Assembly: GCA_023266715.1 (NCBI GenBank)
Contig: JAHFPK010000217.1
Span: 1 to 5,096, forward strand
DNA from: Hyphomicrobiales bacterium
GTDB taxonomy: Bacteria; Pseudomonadota; Alphaproteobacteria; Rhizobiales; Aestuariivirgaceae
Direction of reading: 5' to 3'
Length of the DNA stretch: 5,096 nucleotides
Position 1 is the stretch's first letter; each line of letters begins with the position of its first letter. A model generated the notes under the pieces. It was given only the letters and a program-made list of their open reading frames with translations. It did not search any database and was not told the origin of the DNA. Positions 1 through 5,096 of this stretch are shown here, piece after piece. Both the position numbers and the translations under genes were made by a program.

Positions 1-1443
1 TCACTCATCCTGGCGCGCCTTATGGTCAACCTTGGCGGATTGATACTCGCTGGCCTGGTTCTTCTAGGGACTTTTAGTCCGGTTGAGGCAAAGCCGCAGT
101 TTTCAGCCATCGCCGTTGATGCCCGAACCGGGAAAATACTGTTTGGCAGCGCTATCGACGGATTGCGTCAACCGGCGTCGCTGACCAAAGTCATGACACT
201 TTATCTGTTGTTCCAGGATCTCAAAGCGGAACGCATAAAATTGACGAGTGATCTTCAGGTATCGCGGCGGGCGGCTTCCATGCAACCCTCAAAACTGGGA
301 TTGAAACCCGGTTCTACAATTTCAGTTGAGAATGCCATTAAGGCCCTGGTCACAAGATCCGCCAATGACGTTGCCGCAACCATTGGTGAAAATTTGGAGG
401 GCAGTGAAGCCAACTTTGCAGCCCGCATGACACGCACCGCACGTGCCATTGGCATGACGAAGACCACGTTCAAAAACGCCTCCGGCCTTCCCAATCCGGC
501 GCAGGTGACGACGGCGCGTGACATGGCAACACTCAGCCTGCGTATCCAACGGGACTTCCCGCAGTACTACCCCTATTTCAGCATCGCATCGTTCACCTAC
601 AAAGGCCAAACCATTCGCACCCATAACAGGTTGCTCGGCAGGTATCAGGGAACGGATGGAATCAAGACCGGATATATCGCAGCTTCCGGCTTCAATCTCA
701 CGACGTCTGCCAAGCGCGGTGACAAGCGGATTGTTGGGGTCGTCCTGGGCTCGAGTTCTGGTGGTGCACGCAACAAATACATGATGAAAATGCTCGACAA
801 TGCATTCCCCAATTGTGAGAGCGGCGAGACAATTGCAGCTGCGGCAGGCACATTAGAAGCGATGTTAGTTCCGTCCACGAAAACGGCTGAGGCCGATGCA
901 AAAAAGAAATCCACTTCTGACAAGATGAGCACAGAAAAAAAATTGCAAGTGGCCTCAATTAGCGAAGACGAAGACGTGCCTGCTGAAGGCACAATTTCCC
1001 AGACGGTAATAGCCGACAAGGACAAATCAGCGCCGCCTGATCCAAAAGTCTTGGAAGCAAAGATTGAGGAAACTGCTGTTGCCGAAACCGAAGAATCGGA
1101 GATGCCTGCTCAGCCGATGCCAACCAAACTTCCATTTGCTGTGAAGAAAAAAGTGGATGCCGCACCCGGTAAAGAGATTGTTGCCGCTATCGATCCCACC
1201 TGGAACATACAAATAGGGGCTTTCCCGAGGAAAGAAGAAGCCCGCCTGAAGCTTAAGGAAATCCGCGCCTCGGGCTATAAATTCCTCAGCGGAAAGCAAG
1301 CCATTACGGTGGAAGTGCAAAAGGGTTCAAAGACTGTTTACCGGGCCCGGTTCTCCGGCTTCACACAAAAAACCGCCAAGGCGGCTTGCGCCCAGCTTTC
1401 CAAAAAGGGATTGCAGTGCTTGGCCTTTTCGCCTCAATCCTGA
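1..1443 (+). CDS. Serine D-alanyl-D-alanine carboxypeptidase (peptidase S11 family) with C-terminal SPOR domain, 5' end probably outside the window
   Basis: Predicted periplasmic penicillin-binding enzyme that removes the terminal D-Ala from peptidoglycan pentapeptides. Numbering from the first ATG (base 22), the three S11 active-site motifs are present in order: S53-L-T-K56 (nucleophile and base), S113-A-N115 and K215-T-G217. A hydrophobic signal segment covers about residues 4-18, with likely cleavage after VEA (residue 23). From about residue 265 to 393 there is a low-complexity linker rich in Lys, Glu, Ala and Pro. Residues 394-473 form a SPOR domain (starts WNIQIGAF), a fold known to bind denuded glycan at the division septum. 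The PBP5-type C-terminal beta domain appears to be missing; SPOR takes its place. The ATG at 22 has no Shine-Dalgarno sequence, and starting there would leave the signal peptide without a basic n-region. The frame is open to base 1 and includes an Arg two codons before that ATG, so the real start is probably upstream. The paralog (dacC, dacF or other) cannot be assigned. Confidence 0.93.
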   Translation, partial: SLILARLMVNLGGLILAGLVLLGTFSPVEAKPQFSAIAVDARTGKILFGSAIDGLRQPASLTKVMTLYLLFQDLKAERIKLTSDLQVSRRAASMQPSKLGLKPGSTISVENAIKALVTRSANDVAATIGENLEGSEANFAARMTRTARAIGMTKTTFKNASGLPNPAQVTTARDMATLSLRIQRDFPQYYPYFSIASFTYKGQTIRTHNRLLGRYQGTDGIKTGYIAASGFNLTTSAKRGDKRIVGVVLGSSSGGARNKYMMKMLDNAFPNCESGETIAAAAGTLEAMLVPSTKTAEADAKKKSTSDKMSTEKKLQVASISEDEDVPAEGTISQTVIADKDKSAPPDPKVLEAKIEETAVAETEESEMPAQPMPTKLPFAVKKKVDAAPGKEIVAAIDPTWNIQIGAFPRKEEARLKLKEIRASGYKFLSGKQAITVEVQKGSKTVYRARFSGFTQKTAKAACAQLSKKGLQCLAFSPQS

Positions 1444-2129
1444 AGCAGAATATCCTTGGCCTGATTGATCTTGGCGGCAAGATAGTCCGAGCCGCCGCGA
1501 TCGGGATGGAAATCCTTCATCAGCCGGCGGTGGGCGTTTTTGATGTCGTCTTGCGTGGCCCCTGCCCTGAGGCCCAACACGGCCAAAGCCTCGTCGTGGG
1601 ACATGGCGCTCGTGCTGGGCTGCTTGGTTTTCTCAGCACCTTTCCAAGTTTCGCGCCATTCAGATTTGTTGCGATCAAGCCATGCTTCAAGCAATGAAAC
1701 GCTTTGATCTGAAGCCTTGGCGCAATGGCGGTAAAGTGATTGCAGATCGCCGGGATTCAACTCTTCAAGCCTTGCTCCCTTGAAGGGCCCAGAGAGAACC
1801 TGCCCTGTCATCTCGCCTGAATCGTGATCGAGCTCCATGGCCAGAATACCCGTTGCAACACGAGACTTCTGCCCGGCAGTTTTTTTCCCCCAGGGAAATC
1901 CATTTGGAAATACTGCCGATTGGCCAATCATGCCAATGCCCAAGGCAAAGAGCGGAACGGCATAGGTTGCAAGCCCACGAAGGGCGAGCAGACCGGACAA
2001 GGCAATGATTGCGCCGCCGATCAGTTTTCTGGTCAAGCCTGGAACCTGGCTTGGAGAAGTATTTGCAAATTTCCTGATAAGCCACAGGCCGCCAAAGACG
2101 ATGACAAGGGCAATGATAAGATTGAGCAT
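1434..2129 (-). CDS. Membrane-anchored J-domain (DnaJ-like) protein
   Basis: A 231-residue protein with hydrophobic segments at about residues 2-18, 36-52 and 54-70, then a soluble region and a C-terminal J-domain at about 178-231. The J-domain carries the diagnostic H208-P209-D210 motif, followed by Arg-Gly-Gly, and a helix II of the usual type (HRRLMKDF). There is no G/F-rich region or zinc-binding region, so it is a class III J-protein, expected to stimulate an Hsp70 (DnaK) at the inner membrane. A C-terminal J-domain behind a membrane segment recalls the Tim14/Pam18 layout. The middle segment (about 98-160, containing MELDHDSGEM and LLEAWLDR) looks like a region shared with other alphaproteobacterial proteins of this type; that is from memory. 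The gene starts 7 bp after the stop of the VWA gene and has no good Shine-Dalgarno sequence, so translation is probably coupled. Its stop codon lies inside the end of the convergent carboxypeptidase gene. The client is unknown. Confidence 0.9.
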   Translation of the reverse strand: MLNLIIALVIVFGGLWLIRKFANTSPSQVPGLTRKLIGGAIIALSGLLALRGLATYAVPLFALGIGMIGQSAVFPNGFPWGKKTAGQKSRVATGILAMELDHDSGEMTGQVLSGPFKGARLEELNPGDLQSLYRHCAKASDQSVSLLEAWLDRNKSEWRETWKGAEKTKQPSTSAMSHDEALAVLGLRAGATQDDIKNAHRRLMKDFHPDRGGSDYLAAKINQAKDILLQD

Positions 2130-2136
2130 GACGGTT

Positions 2137-2841
2137 CTATTTCAACTGCTGCAACAGCAGATTGGAACTTCCGCCTTTGGTTTTTGCGCGGTTTTCGAGG
2201 GCCGTTCTGCCACCGGCGGCGTAAACAGCCACCGCCGAAAGCAGTTCGCGCAGCATGTGGGCTGACGATTCATTGAGTTTGAAATAGGCTCCGCGAGTGA
2301 GCTTGGCAATCTCGCGAAAGGCCCGCTCGGCATTAGCATCATTGCCCTCTTGAAAGGTAAATATTGGCGTTCCCTGCATGCCAATTTCGCCGGCGGCCCG
2401 GCACAGAACGTCAATGTTTTCTTCCATGGCATCGCCTACATAAATCACGGCGTTTACTTTGGTGGTGCGCAGTTCCTTTTTGATATGCGAAAGGGCGCGG
2501 CCAATTTGCGTGTTGCCGCCGCGGCAATCCACGGTCGTCATCAACTTGGCGAGGGCCGTTGGATTACTCACCCATTTGGAAGCACGGCATTCATTGAAGC
2601 CCCGGAAATAAACAAGTTGCACATCCAGTCCGCCGATACGGGCTGTCTCGGCAAACATTTCGGCCTGGATGGAAAGGGCGCGGTCCCAGCTTGGTTGCCG
2701 GCTCATGGTAGCATCCATGGCAAAAATCAGCTTGCCGCGATTACCGTCCTTTGCAACTGGCGGCAGGCCACGGACCTTCTCAAGGAAATCTGAAACATCA
2801 CCTTCGCTTTTCGGAGTCAGTGAGGTCGGTGCTTTAGCCAT
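2137..2841 (-). CDS. Von Willebrand factor A (VWA) domain protein with MIDAS-like metal site
   Basis: A 234-residue protein without signal peptide or membrane segment, so presumably cytoplasmic. The VWA domain spans about residues 36-215. It has a metal-ion-dependent adhesion site (MIDAS) pattern: D43-A-T-M-S47 in place of the classical DxSxS, T111 in the GGNTQIG loop, and D137 in the VGDAMEE strand end. Later core strands (PIFTFQEG, then the IAKLTRGAYFKL region) also fit VWA folds. VWA proteins bind partners through the metal and often work with chaperones or AAA+ ATPases, but no AAA+ gene lies in the window. The ATG is supported by an AGGGGG Shine-Dalgarno sequence seven bases upstream. It lies 75 bp after eipB on the same strand and 7 bp before the J-domain gene, which suggests an operon. 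The C-terminal tail after about residue 215 is basic and Gln/Leu-rich. The specific role is not recognised. Confidence 0.87.
   Translation of the reverse strand: MAKAPTSLTPKSEGDVSDFLEKVRGLPPVAKDGNRGKLIFAMDATMSRQPSWDRALSIQAEMFAETARIGGLDVQLVYFRGFNECRASKWVSNPTALAKLMTTVDCRGGNTQIGRALSHIKKELRTTKVNAVIYVGDAMEENIDVLCRAAGEIGMQGTPIFTFQEGNDANAERAFREIAKLTRGAYFKLNESSAHMLRELLSAVAVYAAGGRTALENRAKTKGGSSNLLLQQLK
2146..2160 (-). repeat. Perfect 6-bp inverted repeat at the end of the VWA gene, upstream of the J-domain gene
   Basis: CTGCTG and CAGCAG flank a three-base loop (CAA on the plus strand, TTG on the minus). In the minus-strand transcript this can form a short hairpin within the last codons of the VWA gene (encoding part of LLLQQLK). 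It ends about 16 bases before the J-domain ATG at 2129. No T-tract follows, so it does not look like a terminator. It could affect initiation at the J-domain start, or it could simply follow from Leu and Gln codons. Confidence 0.35.
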
Positions 2842-2848
2842 ATCTTTG

Positions 2849-2854
2849 CCCCCT
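2849..2854 (-). promoter_or_regulatory. Ribosome binding site of the VWA gene
   Basis: Read on the minus strand the bases are AGGGGG, with seven bases between them and the ATG at 2841-2839. This is the clearest Shine-Dalgarno sequence in the minus-strand group. It fixes the VWA start at 2841, since no other start codon lies close by in frame. Confidence 0.6.
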
Positions 2855-2916
2855 GCATGAACAGCGGCATTACAGATAGTGCGCTTTTTGGATATTCAAA
2901 GCAATTCTGCCGGAAC

Positions 2917-3762
2917 CTAGTTGCAAGTTTCTGCCTTCAGGAACTCCAGATGGGCCAATTTCCCCGAGAGGGCAAAAGTGCCGTAGTCCATGACTAGGCC
3001 AGTGGAAACGCCATTTTCATACATATCAAAATTGATCTGGTAAAGGGGCGTTTCCTCGCTGTTTTCATCGGTTGAAAAGTAGCCGATGGTGACAGGCCAC
3101 GAAGAAAGCGATTGCAGTGGGGCGGCCTGGGAATTGTCCATTTCCTTCTTTCCTTCACCGGCTTTCACCCTTTTTCCGATGGTGCTAATGGCGCGCACGG
3201 TCTTTTCCTCGTCAGAGCCATCGTAGATCAGCGAAACATCACGGGTTTCACCTTTCGCGGCAGCATCCATCAGGCGCAATTGATGGCGCATGGGAAAAAT
3301 GGTTTCCGCCGAAATGGACACTTTCTTCTCCTGCGGCAGGCTGATGCTGACTTCGCCGACACTGTCCTTCTCGGGGCGCGAAACACTCAGGCGCTTTTCG
3401 CCTTCCTGCTTGTTATCCACAAATTCCTTTTCGCTGTAATTCATCGCCTTGCCGTCACCGGTTTCCCAGGACGATGATTGGGTATCAAAGAGGCGCGAGG
3501 TGCCCTCTTTGTAATCAAAACGGTTAACCAGGCGGAAACTTACGGTCCAACCATCGCATTCGCTGCCGGATACCTCATAGGCCATGCGACCGGATACATT
3601 GCCGACGTTTGCCCCTTCACTTGTGCGCAGCAATTGCAGATCATAAACCGCGCGATGGGGCGCCACGACAGAGGCCATGGCCTGCGATGAAAGTATCAAA
3701 AAAACGCCCGTCAATAAAACTCTTTTCAGCACCCTTGAATCTCCGTGGTTCCGGTGGTCCAT
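2917..3762 (-). CDS. eipB: EipB-like (DUF1849) periplasmic cell-envelope integrity protein
   Basis: Recognised from the family pattern of Brucella EipB, a periplasmic beta-spiral protein required for envelope stress resistance. Numbered from the ATG at 3762, a signal peptide covers about residues 11-30 (basic LKR, hydrophobic core, cleavage after AMA). The mature protein begins near the family motif APHRAVYDL (34-42), followed by SGRMAYE (57-63), WPVTIGYF (222-229) and MDYGTFALSGKL (258-269). Two cysteines, C69 and C280, sit near the two ends of the mature protein. In the published Brucella EipB, as I recall it, a conserved disulfide joins Cys69 and Cys278, so these residues correspond well. 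The length of 281 residues is normal for the family. Start choice is uncertain: the ATG at 3762 has a modest AAGGTGG upstream, while an in-frame GTG at 3732 has GGAG eight bases upstream and gives a compact signal peptide (271 residues). It is the first gene of the minus-strand group. EipB interacts genetically with envelope proteins in Brucella, which fits the neighbouring carboxypeptidase. Confidence 0.88.
   Translation of the reverse strand: MDHRNHGDSRVLKRVLLTGVFLILSSQAMASVVAPHRAVYDLQLLRTSEGANVGNVSGRMAYEVSGSECDGWTVSFRLVNRFDYKEGTSRLFDTQSSSWETGDGKAMNYSEKEFVDNKQEGEKRLSVSRPEKDSVGEVSISLPQEKKVSISAETIFPMRHQLRLMDAAAKGETRDVSLIYDGSDEEKTVRAISTIGKRVKAGEGKKEMDNSQAAPLQSLSSWPVTIGYFSTDENSEETPLYQINFDMYENGVSTGLVMDYGTFALSGKLAHLEFLKAETCN
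3741..3744 (-). promoter_or_regulatory. Candidate ribosome binding site for an alternative GTG start of eipB
   Basis: GGAG on the minus strand lies eight bases before an in-frame GTG (3732-3730). If the candidate promoter at 3802-3773 is used, the transcript would begin only about four bases before the upstream ATG at 3762. This GTG would then be the better start. The ATG also has an AAGGTGG in a reasonable position, so the point is open. Confidence 0.4.
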
Positions 3763-3772
3763 TGCCCACCTT

Positions 3773-3802
3773 ACTATATCGATTTGAGCTTATGAAGGTT
3801 AA
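3773..3802 (-). promoter_or_regulatory. Candidate sigma-70-type promoter for eipB
   Basis: On the minus strand, TTAACC (3802-3797, four of six matches to TTGACA) and TATAGT (3778-3773, five of six matches to TATAAT) are separated by 18 bases. Transcription would start near 3766. The site lies in the 52 bp divergent space between eipB and the dehydrogenase gene, where both must be transcribed outward. No equally good plus-strand promoter was found by eye for the dehydrogenase. Confidence 0.33.
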
Positions 3803-3814
3803 GGCAAAGCAAAC

Positions 3815-4792
3815 ATGACAACAATGGCCAAAGCAAGAATTTTGGTAACCCGCCACCTTCCCAACGAGGTGGAAAACCGCCTGACTCGCGATTTTTCGAC
3901 CGAACTCAATCCAGACGACAGGGCCATGAGCGGCGCAGAGATCGCGGAACGGGCAAAGAACTTCGATGGGCTCTTGATTACCTCGATGGACCGTTGCCGG
4001 AAGGACCTGATTGACGCCCTGCCCGCTTCCATACGCATGATTGCGACATTCTCCGTCGGCACGGACCATATCGATATTCTCGCCGCCAAGGCAAAAGGCA
4101 TTGCAGTTTCCAACACGCCGGACGTGCTCACTGACGCCACGGCTGACGTCGCACTTCTTCTCATGCTGGGGGCGGCGCGGGGAGCGGTTTGGGGTGATAA
4201 AATGGTGCGCGACAACAAGTGGGGACCACCATCGCCTACCTATCCGCTGGGGCTTGATGTATCGGGGCGACGGTTGGGAATTATTGGCATGGGGCGTATT
4301 GGTCAAGCTGTAGCCATTCGAGCCCAAGCATTTAATATGATACTGCATTATCACAACCGGCGGAAGGTGGATGCTGCATCGGAACATGGTGCCACGTTCC
4401 ATGCGCGACTTGATGACATGCTGCCCAACTGCGATTTTCTATCAATCAATTGTGCCTCCACGGCGGAAACCCGCGATTTGATCAATGAAAAAACCATAGG
4501 ACGGTTGCCCAATGGAGCAATCATCGTGAACACGGCGCGGGGCGAAATTGTTGACGATGAGGCGCTCATTTCTGCGCTAAAATCAGGAAAGCTTGCGGCG
4601 GCTGGGCTTGATGTATTTAAAGGGGAGCCCAATATTGATCCACGCTACCGCGAGTTGGACAATGTATTCATGCTGCCCCACCTCGGCAGTGCCACAAAAA
4701 ATACGCGCATTGCCATGGGCATGAGAGCTGTCGATAATTTGGAGGCGTTTTTCAAAGGTGAACGTCCACGCGATCTTTTAACAGGAGCATGA
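3815..4792 (+). CDS. D-isomer-specific 2-hydroxyacid dehydrogenase (glyoxylate/hydroxypyruvate reductase-like)
   Basis: A cytoplasmic NAD(P)-dependent oxidoreductase of 325 residues, normal for the family, that interconverts a 2-keto acid and its D-2-hydroxy acid. The substrate-binding part carries the FSVGTDHID motif (79-87) and the NTPDVLTDATAD segment (100-111). The Rossmann domain has G158-M-G160-R-I-G163. The catalytic residues are all present: R242 in NTARGEIVD, E271 in KGEP and H289 in LPHLGSAT. The overall pattern is closest to the GyaR/GRHPR glyoxylate and hydroxypyruvate reductase group, but the substrate cannot be fixed from sequence alone. About three residues after the second Rossmann glycine turn no clear acidic residue appears, so coenzyme preference is left open. 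The start at 3815 has only a weak AAGG ten bases upstream; an in-frame ATG at 3824 has none. A RidA-family gene follows after one base, so the two are surely co-transcribed. Confidence 0.93.
   Translation: MTTMAKARILVTRHLPNEVENRLTRDFSTELNPDDRAMSGAEIAERAKNFDGLLITSMDRCRKDLIDALPASIRMIATFSVGTDHIDILAAKAKGIAVSNTPDVLTDATADVALLLMLGAARGAVWGDKMVRDNKWGPPSPTYPLGLDVSGRRLGIIGMGRIGQAVAIRAQAFNMILHYHNRRKVDAASEHGATFHARLDDMLPNCDFLSINCASTAETRDLINEKTIGRLPNGAIIVNTARGEIVDDEALISALKSGKLAAAGLDVFKGEPNIDPRYRELDNVFMLPHLGSATKNTRIAMGMRAVDNLEAFFKGERPRDLLTGA
4783..4787 (+). promoter_or_regulatory. Ribosome binding site of the RidA-family gene, inside the dehydrogenase gene
   Basis: AGGAG lies within the last codons of the dehydrogenase gene, six bases before the ATG at 4794. 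An ATG at 4789 is closer to it but reads only four codons before a stop, so 4794 is the start. Confidence 0.65.
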
Positions 4793-4793
4793 C

Positions 4794-5096
4794 ATGGGAC
4801 TGATCAACAAAAGACTTACGGAACTCGGTATTATGCTGCCGACGCCGTCAAAGCCTGTGGCGAATTATGTGCCCTGGGTCAGGACTGGCAATCTCGTGTT
4901 CATATCCGGCCAGGGCGCGGTAAAAGACGGCAAGATTGAATATACGGGCAAGGTAGGCGACACACTTTCGATTGAGGATGCCGTTGCTTCCGCCCGCCTC
5001 ACCGCGATCAATGTCCTTGCCCAGTTGCGCGATGCCTGTGGCGGCGATCTTGACCGGGTGAAACGCATAGTAAAGCTTCTGGGCTTTGTGAATTGC
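4794..5096 (+). CDS. RidA/YjgF/YER057c/UK114-family protein, 3' end outside the window
   Basis: The first 101 codons are present without a stop. The sequence shows the pattern of the longer RidA-like subgroup: LPTPSKPVANYVP (residues 15-27), then RTGNLVFISGQGAV (30-43), YTGKVGD (50-56), a helix with ARLTAINVLAQL (67-78) and GDLDRVKRIVKLLGFVN (84-100). RidA proteins form trimers; the archetype hydrolyses reactive enamine/imine intermediates such as 2-aminoacrylate to 2-keto acids. The archetypal catalytic arginine would fall beyond the right edge, so deaminase activity cannot be judged. Some members of this longer subgroup lack it. The gene begins one base after the dehydrogenase stop. A link between imine hydrolysis to a keto acid and reduction of that keto acid is plausible but is inference from position only. 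Confidence 0.88.
   Translation, partial: MGLINKRLTELGIMLPTPSKPVANYVPWVRTGNLVFISGQGAVKDGKIEYTGKVGDTLSIEDAVASARLTAINVLAQLRDACGGDLDRVKRIVKLLGFVNC

Noticed and set aside
12..19. GGCGCGCC palindrome near the left edge, considered as a regulatory site.
   Set aside because: It falls in the probable N-terminal coding part of the carboxypeptidase and is a simple GC palindrome with no partner site.
1468..1483. Perfect inverted repeat ATCTTG-GCGG-CAAGAT shortly after the carboxypeptidase stop, as a possible terminator.
   Set aside because: The stem is only 6 bp, there is no T-tract after it, and it lies inside the J-domain coding sequence.
2869..2899. Possible separate promoter for the VWA gene on the minus strand (TTGAAT, 19 bases, TGTAAT).
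   Set aside because: The spacing is long and the -35 match is poor, so it is not strong enough to list. The 75 bp gap after eipB still leaves an internal promoter possible.
3112..3690. Long open frames on the plus strand opposite eipB (and similar ones opposite the other genes).
   Set aside because: They have no recognisable motifs or ribosome binding sites and lie wholly antisense to a well-supported gene; they are shadows of its codon use.
3792..3818. A short reading frame (MKVKAKQT) ending in an ATGA overlap with the dehydrogenase start, as a possible leader peptide.
   Set aside because: It has no convincing ribosome binding site and only eight codons, with no codon repeat suggesting attenuation. 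The overlap could easily arise by chance.

Overview
The window looks like ordinary core chromosome of an alphaproteobacterium, most likely of the order Hyphomicrobiales (Rhizobiales). Three things point there: an EipB-type (DUF1849) periplasmic protein, a D,D-carboxypeptidase whose catalytic domain is joined directly to a C-terminal SPOR domain, and a small membrane protein with a C-terminal J-domain of a type I associate with rhizobia and relatives. All calls come from reading motifs by eye; no database search was run. Codon use looks even across the window. I see no mobile element, CRISPR array, tRNA or rRNA.

Layout. The left end (to 1443, plus strand) is a SPOR-containing serine D,D-carboxypeptidase whose true start probably lies off the left edge. 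It converges on a minus-strand group, with the two stop codons overlapping by 10 bp. Read in its own direction that group is: eipB (3762 or 3732 down to 2917), a 75 bp gap, a von Willebrand factor A (VWA) domain protein (2841-2137), a 7 bp gap, and a membrane-anchored J-domain protein (2129-1434). A short divergent region of about 52 bp separates eipB from a plus-strand pair: a D-isomer-specific 2-hydroxyacid dehydrogenase (3815-4792) and, one base after its stop, a RidA/YjgF-family protein that runs off the right edge (4794 onward).

How the genes may work together. The left two thirds has an envelope theme: a peptidoglycan-trimming enzyme targeted by SPOR, a periplasmic envelope-integrity protein and a membrane-anchored J-protein. 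The VWA and J-domain genes look translationally coupled and may act as a pair, but their function is unknown. The right-hand pair is metabolic: an NAD(P)-dependent 2-ketoacid/2-hydroxyacid oxidoreductase with a RidA-type protein, whose relatives clear reactive enamine/imine intermediates or otherwise bind small metabolites. The window is densely coding, with no gene-free stretch over 300 bases. I found no clear sign of a new system; the VWA/J-domain couplet is the least explained element.
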